Shown one piece after another: positions 1 through 12,200 of a stretch of DNA of 64,000 nucleotides; positions within the stretch are counted from its first letter, which is position 1, and each line of letters starts with the position of its first letter. The stretch lies in NCBI GenBank assembly GCA_036927565.1, contig JAYESD010000001.1, positions 273,555,560 to 273,619,559 of the forward strand, in the 5' to 3' direction. The notes below the pieces were generated by a model that saw nothing but the letters and a program-made list of their open reading frames with translations, made no database searches and was not told the DNA's origin. This stretch comes from Tuctoria greenei. Its lineage: Eukaryota; Streptophyta; Magnoliopsida; Poales; Poaceae. Made by a program: the position numbers and the translations under genes.

Positions 1-167
1 TTCAGCATGGGTGAGTTACAGAGCATACAACCGTATATATGAAGATAGTATACAATAAACGAGGCTAGTATGGTATGATCATAAAATTACTGCGTAATTA
101 AATGAACGATGTTTTTAAGAAAGCGTTGAGTAAAATAATGATTTTTTATCAGTGTTCATAGGGGGAG
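1..167 (+). other. Left host flank of element I, intron-like then exon-like
   Basis: Bases 1-152 are AT-rich with no recognisable coding or repeat content and end in a pyrimidine-rich tract followed by AG, which resembles a 3' splice site. Bases 153-167 would be the first 15 bases of an exon. They end in GGGAG (163-167), the target duplication of element I, which recurs at 48269-48273. The continuation of the same exon-like stretch begins at 48274. The splice-site reading is inference. Confidence 0.35.
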
Positions 168-1424
168 TGTTGACGGCTGTTATATACCAATTTCAGCCGT
201 CAATATAACTCAATTATGTGAAGGATTGATCATTTCTTGCACAAATCACCTTTCTACTTGACCTATTTCCACTTGTACTTGGAGAAATATGTGTATGCAG
301 ATATTTATACAGGAATTGAGGAAAAGTATGGGGAGCAATCATTCTATTGTATACACTATCTTCCATATTCCTTAGAGGAGTTAGGATGTAGAGAGGAGAG
401 CCTCTAGTCCCAAGTCCAAATTGGGAAAAGAGTAGAAGGAGTCTCTCTTCCCAATTCCACATTGGGAAAGGTATCTCTCATGTATTCCTTCTTGTATTTG
501 TGACTTTGTGCTCAATAAAGATATTATCTTTAGTCTTCTTTTATACGTATACTTGGACAAAGCATTTCTTGTTTGATTGTGGAGTCCATGTAAGTGGAAG
601 GTATAGTATTTATGATTGTACTCTCATGATCACATCTTATGGTCATAAACACTATAGACCCCCACTATAGTCTATGTAGTTATGATATGATTATGTTAAT
701 ATGAACAACTATGCTATGCAATCAACACCGATTCAACGATGATTTAGTTCATTGCCTTAGGATGGCTTGTGCTGCAGCTCTTAAGGTATTTTCTTAGTAT
801 GCTACCATGGTGCTAGGGTATTTAAGTAGCGTTGGATGTCTCGTAGACCCACTGATTGAAGAGGTAGGCAGTAGGTGGTGACAGCCCTATTCGTCCTTTA
901 TAATCCTCCACGTTCGGCTATGCCACATGCTCTTGGCGGGAGTCGTCCTAGTATTGCTAGGGGTAAGCCCGTGCTCAATGTGTTGAATAGCATTGCATGG
1001 GAATTCATCATTGACATGACCATTAGTATCTACCTTAGGCTATGTATATGTATTAGGAGCATTGTAGGAGCAACTCTCTAACTCGTAATCCAATCTCTCT
1101 CTAGTACCCATTTACCCTTTAGAATAGATTGCCTAGGTGTGTGTCACACTACCCCTATTATCAACTTACCCCTGTCCGGATAATTCATTAGTATCCCATA
1201 GCTTGACCATAAGAGTAGTATATACTTTACTCCATTGCCTTCCTTTGGGATAAATAGATACTCTTGGGAATTCTCATGGGTGAAATGCTACAACGGTATC
1301 TTCCGTGCGCTTGCGGATCTCATCTCTTTACCAGAGATGATCTGTGGTGTTAAGAAATACCAACAAGCATTTCTAGTGCCGTTGCCGGGGATGATTTGTT
1401 AGTATATCTTAGGAGCCGTCAACA
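168..1424 (+). repeat. 5' LTR of element I, promoter deleted
   Basis: This LTR aligns with 46665-48268 but lacks the equivalent of 46838-47183, with the junction at 340/341. That loss removes the U3 segment holding the TATAAATA box seen in the other three LTR copies. The polyadenylation signal AATAAA near 516 remains. Near the 3' end a primer-binding-site-like copy at 1374 precedes the true site by exactly 59 bp. The left copy therefore probably could not start transcription. Confidence 0.85.
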
Positions 1425-1432
1425 AGCATTTA

Positions 1433-1449
1433 TGGCGCCATTGCCGGGA
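1433..1449 (+). other. Primer-binding site of element I (tRNA-Asp type)
   Basis: The sequence TGGCGCCATTGCCGGGA starts 9 bases after the LTR end and differs by one base from the usual plant tRNA-Asp complement TGGCGCCGTTGCCGGGG. Confidence 0.75.
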
Positions 1450-1559
1450 AAGGCAAAGGAAGTGAAGGATAGCTATCACTTGTGATTAAGCTATAGGTAC
1501 TAATAATTATTAGACAGGATTACCCTTGTTTGTTTTCTCCTTTGTGTGAAAGCAGGGTA

Positions 1560-2250
1560 GTGTTGGCCAACCCATTGTATGGGATGGCCAACGAGGATGC
1601 AAGTGCTAAACTGCAAGATGATTCAAGGCGTACCTCAACAAATTTCCACTAGGCAACACACTTGCCTTTTGCGGGAGAATTTCAACTTTCAATAGGATCC
1701 AAAGTCATCCATACCCAAGCTTGGGGAAGGCTCCAATAAGTTCTTCTTGTTTTGCCTCCACCATGGGGTGGATAGTTGGCTCTTCATCCAACACTCGTGT
1801 CATGGGTTGGTTCCACCAATCCATGACCACATTCATGCTGGAGCTGAAGGAGTCCTATTCTCATTCATCATGGATGAGAAGAAGGTCTCCACTCAAGGGG
1901 TGGATTGAAGAATGCTCGAGTTCCCATAGCTTGTCATGCACACCACTTCACATGGTGGATATGCTAAGTTATGGAACTACACCTCCCATTGAAGTGTCAT
2001 GAATATCCAAGTTGGTTGAGATTTGTTTGGATAATCCAAGTCGTGGATATTCACATAATTTGTGAAAATCCATGTCATCATGGGACGCGTGGGAATTATT
2101 TCCCTAAGACCCACGAGGACCTTTTTCAAACAACTACTCCAATGGCTACCATCCACAAGGAGGTCAAGGGTGGAATTAACATCACCCTTGTATTCAAGGA
2201 GGCTATGACTTTCCAAGGGATTTAAGTTAAACTAGCCTACCTTAAAGTAT
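1560..2250 (+). pseudogene. Decayed gag of element I
   Basis: Short stretches match the gag of element II in order. One around 1586-1612 (ending GGATGCAAGTGCT) corresponds to 8092-8134, one around 1750-1790 corresponds to the 8428-8456 segment, and one at 2130-2210 corresponds to the Asn/Gly-rich zinc-knuckle tail at 8838-8905. Frames are lost, large pieces are missing and no open reading frame remains. In the active family this region encodes the structural Gag protein that packages RNA. The assignment rests on homology inside this window. Confidence 0.6.
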
Positions 2251-3158
2251 CTTGGCCAAGCAGAAATCAAGACAACATTCACATGATCCAAGGACAAGAA
2301 CTTAAGGAGCATTCAAAGTCCAAGATATCCCACATCACTTCTTGGGATTCCCACACTTCGACCAAACCCATTCAACCTAGGGCAAGTGACATTGTGGATG
2401 AAGTGTTTCTTGTTTTATTGTGGAGTCCACATGTCATCATGCCCAAGGAAGCATTTGATCCATGATCAAGGTATTGGTTGATTCAATGGAATATCAATAT
2501 GGTCAGAGTGGCACCCCTAAGAAGGACAAAGCCTCACCATGCTCATGAAGGAATACATTCAAGAGGGAGAACGCGTTGCTACAACAACATGTCTATATCA
2601 ATACAATGGGGAGAGGCTAGGGCCACCATGTGGCCCACATGTACGAATGACAGCCAAATGAGTTTGGCATGTCAAAACAGAAGAAATCGTCCAAATCTTC
2701 GACTACGGGATTGGACAACAAATCATCACGCTGAACAGAACAGAGGTAAGTCCTACTCATCGAACTTCAAAAATTCGGTGAGTCCTCGCCAATAGGTTAA
2801 TTAGTAGTTATCACTCATATTTGTTTTCCAAATTGCATCAACCCTTGCATTTGCATGTTTGAAATTCCACACTTGCATGTTGGAAAGTAAAATTTCCAAC
2901 CATCATAAAACTAAAAATTTGAATTAGGGGAGAAATTTAATTGGATATGAACTACGTGCATGACCACTTGAATTTATTTTCCTAGTTCAAACCAAAAAGA
3001 TTTGCTTTGACCCTCATTGCATTTACAGGTTATTTCAAGCTGGGCACGACAATTTGAAAATTGGGTTTAATTTGCTTTTGGCTAACGTAACCCGTTTTCG
3101 AGTTGTTTTGTGTGTTCTTGATTAAAGTGCAGCTAGGTCAAAATTGTGAAGAGGTGGT
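2251..3158 (+). other. Spacer between gag and 3' ORF of element I
   Basis: The stretch near 2788-2830 (CGCCAATAGGTTAA and following) matches the segment just after the protease stop in element II (25478-25500). A recognisable protease is absent. The rest is AT-rich and shows no gene. The promoter-like segment present in element II at 25680-25900 is not visible here. Confidence 0.5.
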
Positions 3159-4262
3159 ATGGCAAGAAAGTGGAAGGTTTCATCAAGCTCAAGTCACCAT
3201 TGGGAGGATTTGAGAACACTTCTCTCCTTCAAACTCATTTTGAGTTTGAGGAAGAGAAATGTTCAAGATGATGACCCAATGGAGGAGCCAGAACCAAATC
3301 CATTGTCAAATCTAATCTCAACTTGGCATTTGACATCAACCATCAAGCCTACGCCAAAAATCAATGTTGTGAGTTTCTCACACAAAGACCTTCGTCACCA
3401 ACTGCTCTTCAAATGAGGTATGAGTTTAGAATTTTTTATTGTTTGGTTTGTCATAGAATTGAATGTATTTGCTTGCATTTGTGAGGAAGATTGACACTTC
3501 CTCATCATCTAATTCTCATGCATCCTCACAAGAGTAAGTGTGGGTATTGACTTTTGGATCTCCAAAAGGAAATCCCACCTTACTTGAAAAAATCTAAAAC
3601 AAGTACCTAGAATCCTTTCAGCATTGTTTTGTAGACTTAGTCATTTTTGTCTAGGTTTAGAAAATAAAACTTTTGGGCATGACTTAATTGGTGAATTGGC
3701 ATATAGAAACTTGGTCATAGTGACAGCCATAATTTTTAATTGAGCTTCATGCATAGATGGTGTCACTAGATTTCAAACTCCTAGGAATAAGTGATATCCT
3801 TGCTCTAAAATTGAATTGCTTTTTTTGGATGAGTCACTAAATTTTAAATTCCTGGTAAAGTTCAGGAGGATAAAATTGAGAATCTTGTTTGTCATGGTCT
3901 AAATGAAAAATTTGCTCTTGAAAGCTAAGATGATTAGAAACTTTAAAAGATGTAGGGATTCATATAGTATATTTCTATCACATGCATTGCTATGAGTAGG
4001 AGCTTTAGAAAATATGTAACATGAATTATCCATAAAGCTCCACTCTTATCAATGAATAATACATTGATCATGGATACACTTGACATTGGAACCAATGCAT
4101 CTTTGGTTTTGTTCTTCCCCGTATGTACAAATGAAAGTTCGGTTACCTAACCTGAACGTTCATTTGTACTAGTATCGGGAGCTAACCATCCCTCTCTATT
4201 CAAGAGAGGAAGTTTGCAGGAGTAATATTACTATGCAGGCATTCAAGAAGCTGATTGTTGGG
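3159..4262 (+). pseudogene. Decayed 3' ORF (ATHILA ORF1-like) of element I
   Basis: The start region (ATG at 3159, then a basic, Ser-rich segment) corresponds to the start of the 3' ORF of element II at 26157. The end region near 4085-4200 (TTCGGTTACCTAACC and following) corresponds to 27070-27165. Between them the frame is destroyed and much of the sequence cannot be aligned by eye. The first 85 codons are still open (3159-3416). The function of the intact family protein is not established. Confidence 0.55.
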
Positions 4263-4511
4263 ATCCCTAGAGGATCCCATTTCAACATCTCTTGGCCAAG
4301 GAGTAAATGAGGATGGTTGCTACCTATCGGAAATTATGCCCGAAGGTCAATCATAACTATACGAGGCTAGAGATTTGAAATGGGAACCCTCCATGAGCAA
4401 CCAATGCACTGCCACGAATGGGTGAGAGCATTATGCTCTCAACTATTCTAAGCACTCATTCAAGCTCAAGGGATTTGCCACCATCATTGGGTGCAAGTTG
4501 TTCCTATGTGG

Positions 4512-4722
4512 CTAGAAGGTATGTTGTACCTTACCCAAGGAACAACTAATCATACCCAGTGCATGTTGGGCACATGTCACTCCCTTATAGCAAAAGATAT
4601 GATACACCTTAGCCAAAGAATGACGAAACATACTCAATGTATGTTGAGTGCACGTCATTCCTTTGGATCTAAAGGTTATCATTATCGTAGCCAAGGAATG
4701 ACAAATCACACCCAACACATGG
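4512..4722 (+). repeat. 78-bp tandem repeat in element I
   Basis: Units begin at about 4531, 4609 and 4687, a period of exactly 78 bp (26 codons), with roughly 2.6 copies. The core TAGCCAAGGAATGAC is related to a single copy in element II at 31996-32010, inside the C-terminal part of its 3' ORF. The repeat is open on both strands. Confidence 0.75.
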
Positions 4723-6019
4723 AGACCCTGATGTGCATACGATCAACATCGAAAACACTCTATTCAACCACACTCATGGTGTCCATGGGAGGCAACACAA
4801 CAATCAACACTCAACCCTCCATTATCAAAGTCACGCTGCAACAAGGATAGGCCAACTTATGGCCTACCTCCGTCGTTAGAGTTTCAACCCCTATCATGGA
4901 CCTTGATCAAAAATAAGCTTGGGGGAGGACCCCCACTTAAGGTAACTTGTATCACACCCACTGCATTTTTATTTCATCCATTGCATATTTACTTTCCATT
5001 CATCCACCATCCACCATGCATCTAAAAAAATATAAAAATAGGAACTTAGATTTGCTTTGCTTATGAAATAAAGATGTGCGGTAAGAATAATTTAGAATTC
5101 ACATAGATGAAATGATGAATAGTTGCTCTGTTTTATTTTTTCTAGGTCCCTAGTTAACAACTTGCTACTCTCCAAATATTGCTTAAATTGGCTAAAATTA
5201 ACTTTGCCTTGATTTATAAATTGTGGGTAGCAAAAGCTTAATATACTTCTAGGTTGTTGGGAGATTTGAATTAGTAATAGGGCTACTATTCCTATTTTGA
5301 AAGTGAAACTTAGATTTCCGGAGAAATTCTATCAAGATTTAAGTTTCCCTCATTTGATTGGAAATACCTACCAAAGCCATATGATATTCATACATAGACA
5401 ACACCTTATGCATATGCTATTTGCTTTCACATTGAGCCTAGTCAAACATTTATAGACCCATGTGAGAAATCATTCAATTCTTTTTAAATTCAAGACTTCA
5501 CCTGCACATGTTATACTTCTACACTAGAAGGAAGCAAAATTCCATCATATCCACCATTCCACAATAAAAAGAGAAACTCCATGCTATTCATAGTTAGCAC
5601 TCTCTTCAAGTTATTGCATAAAAAGGAGTAGAAGACATGGCTACAAGAAAAAGAAAAAGAAAATGCATGCTTATATCATAAGCATGAGAAAAAAAGAAAA
5701 AAATATGCTTACTCCATAAGCATAAAAAAGGGGGTAGCCATGTTTCATTCTTGCAATAAAGAGAGTCCACATCAAAAGGAGTCATCTCAATGTTTCCACA
5801 TCCACCTCCATTCCATCACACATGCACAAGTCTTGATTCAAAAGTTTGAATTGATTTCTCCTAAGGCTTGCTCTTTTGACTTAGCAATATTATGTGTTGC
5901 AAATATGCCTACTTACTTTCCCTACCAAGCTCTACATGCAAGCCATATTCAAAGAGTAGGAATAGTATAGGCATAATGCCTTGGTGAGGACATATTTCCA
6001 CTATACATAAAGGAGTGAT
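4723..6019 (+). other. 3' untranslated region of element I
   Basis: Colinear with 32219-33260 of element II, including the GCTTGGGGGAGGACC block at 4918-4932 that resembles an upstream polypurine tract. No gene is recognisable. It stops at GTGAT (6015-6019), which should be the target duplication of element II. The matching copy on the right has been deleted. The remaining end of element I is at 46468-46664. Confidence 0.65.
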
Positions 6020-7691
6020 TGTTGACGAGTGTTATATACCAATTTCATCCATCAATTTAACTCAATTATGTGAAGGATTTGTCATTTCTTGCACACATCA
6101 CCTTTCTATCTAACCCAATTCCACTTGGACTTGGAGAAATATGTGTATGCAACATTTTATGCAGGAAATGAGGAAATGTAGAGGGACCAATCCTATAAAA
6201 TATCATCCCAGCCAATCAGGCGACGACACGTGGCATCCCATGGATCAAATGGCCCACAAACAGAAGTATTCGAGGAGATCCAACGGTGTATCACCCATAT
6301 ACATCAATGGGACCCACCTGGTAGCCACCTGGAGAAAGCACACGAGAATTGGTGCAATGACCAGGTCGGCCGAACCGGGCGGTCGGCCGACTTGGTCTCT
6401 GCACCAAACTCGGTCAGCCTCCACGTGTTGGCTCCTCCCGACTTCCTGGAGTCAATGGTGACTGATTCGCGCGCTTTTGGTGGCGGGAACTGACCTCAAC
6501 ACTAGTATAAATAGGACCCCCTACCCCTCACTTCAACACACACCACTTGAGCTTCATCTCTATTGTATACACTATCATCCATAGTCTTAGAGGAGTTAGG
6601 TTGTAGAGAGGAGAGTCTCTAGTCCCAGTCCAAATTGGGAAAGGAGTAAGGAGTCTCTCTCTTCCCAATCCTACATTGGGAAAGGTATGGCTCATGTATT
6701 CTTTCTTGTAATTGTGACTTTATGCATAATAAAGATAGTATCTTTAGTCTCTACTTATACATATACTTGGGCAAAGCGTTTCTTGTCTGATTGTGGAGTC
6801 CATGTATGTGGAATGTATAGCTTCTATGACTGTTTCATCATGAACATATCTCATTATTATAGAACCTATAGACCCCAACTATAGTCTAGTTAATTATAAC
6901 ATAACTAGGTTAGTATGGATAATTATGTTGTGTATCAACATTTGTTCAATGATGATTCAATTCATTGCCTTAGGATGGATTGTGCCTAGGCTCTTAGGGT
7001 AATTACTTAATATGCTAGCATGGTGCTAAGATAGCTAAGTAGCATTGGATGTCTCGTAGACCCACGGATTGAAGAGGTAGGCAGTAGGTGGTGACAACTC
7101 TATCTGTCCTTTGTAATCCTCCATGTTCGGCTATGCCACAGGCTCTTGGTGGGAGTCGCCCTTGTATTGCTAGGGGTAAGCCCGTGCCCGATGTGTTGAA
7201 CCACATGGCATAAGTATTCACTATTGATCTAGCTTATGAATAATTAGTTTAGACTATGTATATGTACAATAGATCATAGTAGGAGTACCTCCATAACTCT
7301 CAACCTTAACTAACCTTTAGGATCCTCTTATCCCCCTTAGACTTGAAAGCTTTTGTGTGTGTCACACTACCTCCACTATTATTTTATCCATCCTTACTAG
7401 ATTCTTACCTAGACCTTTCTACCATTTTCACTTGATGATTGTTATATCTCTTCCATGCCTTCCTTTGGGATCAAATAAATGACACCCTTGGGAATACTCT
7501 TAAGGGGAAATGCTACAATGATATCTCCGTGCGCTTGCGGAATTTACTCTGTGATCCAATTGAACCATTAACAAACATTTCTGACACATCAGTTGGAGAT
7601 GTTTAGTTAATGGCGCATAAGTAATACCAACAAGCATTTCTGGCACCGTTGTCGGAGATGATTTGTTAGTATATCTTAGGAGCCGTCAACA
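6020..7691 (+). repeat. 5' LTR of element II
   Basis: Starts TGTTGACG and ends GTCAACA, a near-perfect terminal inverted repeat. U3 carries a TATAAATA box at 6506-6513 and several GGTCGGCCGA-like blocks around 6362-6390. A polyadenylation signal AATAAA lies at 6728-6733. The last 110 bp consist of a 59-bp module repeat (see the repeat at 7570-7716). Confidence 0.88.
6506..6513 (+). promoter_or_regulatory. TATA box of element II 5' LTR
   Basis: TATAAATA, followed by a C-rich stretch suited to a transcription start. Equivalent boxes lie at 34034-34041 and 47134-47141; the copy in the left LTR of element I is deleted. Confidence 0.65.
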
Positions 7692-7716
7692 AGCATTTCT
7701 GGCACCGTTGTCGGGG
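7570..7716 (+). repeat. 59-bp tandem module carrying tRNA-Asp primer-binding sites
   Basis: Primer-binding-site-like sequences start at 7582 (degenerate), 7641 (TGGCACCGTTGTCGG) and 7700 (the true site after the LTR end), exactly 59 bp apart each time. Each is preceded by the conserved CAAGCATTTC or CAAACATTTC. The same spacing recurs at 1374/1433, at 35111/35170 and at 48218 relative to the LTR end. The first two modules therefore lie inside the LTR. Confidence 0.8.
7700..7716 (+). other. Primer-binding site of element II
   Basis: TGGCACCGTTGTCGGGG, eight bases after the LTR end, complementary to the 3' end of plant tRNA-Asp with two C-to-T-type differences. Confidence 0.75.
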
Positions 7717-7965
7717 GAAGCCAAATAGATATATAACATAACTAAGTGAATAGGATAGAACCCTGGGTAGGACTGTAGTAGGATAACTATTCTTTGTTTT
7801 CGCATTTATTGTGAAAACAGGGTAGTGTATGTCTTGTTTCCGCCTGCCAGAAAACTTTGTTGAAGATCCCGAATCTTTTCTGAGAGACCGACCCCGTGTC
7901 GTTACTCCTCAGGAGATTCGAGCGGCAAGGTAAGCCAGCATTTCTGCACCAACAATCCAAACGCA

Positions 7966-9237
7966 ATGGCCCAGAAGACCCTTCTTGAGTTCTCAGCTCC
8001 CTCTGATAACAATGTGCCTATTGGGCCCACTGTTAACATGGGAGAAGTGAACTTCGAGATCAAAACTGGCCTTATCACTATGGTGCAAGCCAACCCATTC
8101 TGTGGGAAGGCTAACGAGGATGCAAGTGCTTACCTACAACAATTCCTCGAGATTTGCAGCACTTTTAAGATCAAGGACGTGTCTCAGTATGCGGTCCGCC
8201 TGAGACTGTTCCCGTTCTCTCTCCTTGGGAGAGCGAAACAGTGGTTCTACGCGAACTGAAGTGTTGTGGACACTTGGGAGAAGTGTTCTACGGCATTCCT
8301 CGCCAAATTCTTCTCGTTGGGCAAAACCAATGCCCTACGTGGAAGGATTTCTAGTTTTCAGCAAGAGCTCAAGGAATCTATTCCCGAGGCATGGGAAAGG
8401 ATTCAGGAGTACATCCTAGCCTGTCCCCACCATGGGATGGATGACTGGCTCCTTATTCAGAATTTTTATAACGGGCTAATCCCATCAGCTCGTGACCATT
8501 TGGATGCTGCTGCTAGAGGAGCCTTCTTCTCATTGATGGTGCCAAAAGCTAAAGATCTTATTGAGAAGATGATGTCCAACATGGGATGGAACGATGAGCG
8601 TCTCCATACCCGACAGCGAGGCATGCACACCTTGAAGGAGGTGGACATGATTGCTGCAAAATTGGACCTCCGAATGAAGAAAATAGATGGACAAGCCAGT
8701 GGTGAAGTGTCTGGCAATGCCTATGCCCTAGACTCTCACATCACGTGTGAAGTCTGTGGCAACACGGGTCATATGGGCAATGATTGCCCAGAAACTCGTG
8801 AGGATGCCCTGTACCTCGCCCACAATGGAAATTTCAACAACAACAATGGCTATCGTCCAGGAAGTCAAGGGTGGGGTCAACAACGCCCATTATTTCAAGG
8901 AGGGTACAACAACAATGGCAACCCTGGAAACCAGGCCAACTTGAGAGAACTTTCCATTAGCCAGCTCAAGATCAACGATGCCCTATCCAAGAAGCTCTCA
9001 GCTAATGACAAGACCCTAGAGAATATCAATGCAAAGATGGAAGGACTATCCTCAGCCTTCAAGAATCAACTTAGCTTCAACAAGATGCTCGAGACTCAGT
9101 TGGCTCAGCTGGCAGCTGCTATTCCTCCGATGGAGAATGGCAAGATGCCAGGCCAGCCAGGACCTGCGACGGAAAATGTCAACATGATTTCCGTACGAGA
9201 GAGCAACTGGCAGAAGGATCCTGGGTGTCCTACCATT
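7966..9237 (+). pseudogene. gag: Gag, N-terminal part of gag-protease ORF of element II
   Basis: Encodes the Gag structural protein that would assemble virus-like particles around element RNA in the cytoplasm. A central capsid-like region (AKQWFYAN before the stop, LGKTNALRGRISSFQQELKE after it) is followed by a CCHC zinc knuckle, CEVCGNTGHMGNDC, at 8746-8787, then an Asn/Gly-rich tail and a probable coiled segment. One TGA at 8257-8259 interrupts the frame, most simply CGA changed to TGA. The frame is open on both sides of it and is then cut at 9237 by the chromovirus. It resumes in phase at 24805. ATG 7966 is the first in-frame start; a short upstream ORF from 7829 is in another frame. Confidence 0.85.
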
Positions 9238-12200
9238 TGTAAAATCCCACTTAATTCTAAATATGAAATTCAGTTGTCAGTTAAATTCAAATTTAATTGG
9301 GTTCAAGATATGGTCATGTACATAAACTTGAACCTATTCAATTCCTTTTTCTTCTCATGTTTAAAATTTTATTAACATGAGAAACATACTTCACCAATAA
9401 TCTTAGAAAAATTCAAATATCATCTCTGCAAAAGTTTGGAACATTTGAATAGGGTTTGCTTGGGCAAATCAATTTATAGTACCTCATATACTCAAATAGT
9501 CAAAATAGAATATAGCTACTGTATACACATGCCCTGTCAAAAATATTCAAATCTAAGGCTATAAATTTTTCTATAGTCTTCTAAAGTTACAAATAAGCAA
9601 CTTGAAAAGTTTCATGAATTTGGAAGTCCATTTGCTATTTTATTTGAGACGCTCAGCGAATTTGAATCAAGTTTAAATTCAAATTCAAAATCTGTTCAAA
9701 ATATACTTGAACATAAAGATCTAAACACACCATTGTGATTAGCACATTTTTCTTGACTTATCCATGAAGTTTCAGGATTTTTGGAGTTCATTTACTATTT
9801 TAAAATGAATTGCTAAGTGGGCAGGGGTTGTGAGGCTCACTGGTGGGGCCCACTAGTCAGCAGCCCACGTGCAGCCGCAATCCAGCGCGACAGCAGCGAG
9901 CTGCTTCCGTTTGAGCCCTACAAATATCGCTCCCTACTCCTCCTTATCACTTCTACGGTGGATTTTTCTTCCTTCCTCACGCCGAGCCGACGATCTGCGC
10001 CATTTCGCTTCCGTGCGCAGTTTTCCGACCGCTGGCGCCGCACGTCCATTGCCGGCCAACCGGAAGGTACTCTCGCCGAGATCTCAACAGCGAAGTTGTT
10101 CCCCACTCCCTCGTCTATTCTCTAGTTCAATCTCTTTATTCTTTCGTTGATGTTTTGGCCGGTATTTTAAAGCTAAACCGGAGCTCGCCGTCGAGGTCAC
10201 CGTGCGCCGTCTCTGTTCCACGGTGCCAGGCTGCTGCGAGCTTTTTTGGTCTTCGACTTCAACAGAAAAGTGGTGTGCCTGGACACGCTCTGCACGACGG
10301 TGAAAGCCGTTCCTTGTTTACGTGAGTATCGAGCAAATTATCCAAGTTTTACTCTCGGCCGAAGCTTATGAACTAGCTAGGTTTTTCATTCAATTCGGTT
10401 TCCACACATAATCACTCTTCACAATTGCTAGAAAATAGTTTCTACACTTCCTTGCGCACCATCTCGAACTGGAATTACAAAAAATGATAGATCGTAGCTC
10501 GAGAATCACGAGTTCTTCCCTCCGCCATTGAAAAGTTACCTCTGTCGCCGTCGACTGTTGTTTTGCCCGCCGTTGCACGAAGATTTCACCTTCCTATCCC
10601 TTCCCTCATGGTTCCAGAAGACTTCCACAACTTTTTCCGAAGGTTTTAAGCCACGGGGCGATGGTTCTGACATGGCCGGAACTCTAGCTGCCGCCGCTGC
10701 TGATGCGCCACCGTTTCCGACTGTATGCAAGCTTCACCGACCCCACCATCGTGCTCAGCACATGATTTTAGGGTTGGGCGCCCCAGACTAGGCGCTGCGG
10801 TGGCCGGAAACTTGGTTCCGGCGAGGGTCGCCGGAGCGCGCCGCCGCTGCAGCCCCGCGTGCCGCCTGCGTCGGAGGTTGACGATGACACCGCGGGACCC
10901 GCGTTCAGCGTCTATTAACCCCCGTCGGATCAGGTGTGGCCACGGGATTTGTTGTGGCTACGTGGTGTTTCTCTGTGGTCCTCGTGTGCTTTGAATGCCA
11001 CTGGTCTATTTTAAAGCGGTGGGGCCCACTGTTTAATTCAAATTAGAATTTAATTCCAGATTTGGCTCCAACTTAGAAAATCCATAACTCTATGTAGATT
11101 GCTCCAAAAATCTTAAAACAAATTTTGCTTGAAAGCCCTTGAGCTCTAGTTTATGTTAATACCAATTAGGATATTTGAAACTTACTTTTGAATTCTGTAT
11201 AAAACAATCTTTTTAAATACAAATACAATTTTTCCAGATGAACTTTCCACTGGAAAAATCACCAAAATTCACATAAAATACATTATCCTATTCTTGACTA
11301 CCTATTTTAAATTCCACTGGAAAAATCTTCGAAATTCACATAAATTCCACTATTTTGTGAAACTTAATTTTAAATTCTGTAGAAAACAATCTTTCCAAAT
11401 ATAAATACAATTTTTCTAGATGAACTTTCCACTGGAAACATCTTCGAAATTCACATAAAATACAATATTCTATTATTGATTACGAGAAAAAGTTTGGGAG
11501 CCATTGCACCTGTATAACCCTCTGTAAAATTCAATTACCTTTTTCAGTCATTGAATTACAGATGTTCAGTTGTTGTATTGTGTCCCAAATTTAGATCGAG
11601 CTTTCCTTTAGTAATACAATAGTTACTATAAAAATTTGGGATTTAATTGACTTAGTCTCCTAGTCCTAATTCAGTTGCCAACTGAATGTTAATTGAAAAG
11701 CTAAAATTCAGTTATAAAAAAATTCCAGAAATTCTTGCCAACTTTGAAATTCAATATCTCCTTCACCAAGGCTTAGAAATTTATGAAACCAATTTTTATA
11801 GAACCAGGACAACATCCTATATCATGATCATCAGCTGGCAGCTAAGTTCAAGCTACAATTTTTTCTCTAAAATTCTTGAAAGTTTATTGCTTACCATAAT
11901 TTTAGAGACAACAAACTACTTTGACCATCTCCTGTTCTTTGCAAGAGTATTCCTTGTAGTCCCTAACATCTACCATAAAAATACCAAAGCCAAAGAAGAT
12001 CATTCACTCACTATAACCATAGTTAGAAGCTTATGAACTATATCTACATTATAATTTACTAGCATTCATATATGCATGTCGTGTAGTGATCGATATTGAC
12101 GAGAAGTATCGCTTGGAGGAGAAGGCCAGGGTGTCCACTTGAAGTCCTTGGTGGAGTTTCCAGAGAAGGACCACTAACAATTGACATTTAATCGAGTCGC

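Noticed and set aside
1433..1449. tRNA gene fragments at primer-binding sites
   Set aside because: Only the 3' terminal complement is present, at LTR borders; no cloverleaf can be formed from neighbouring sequence.
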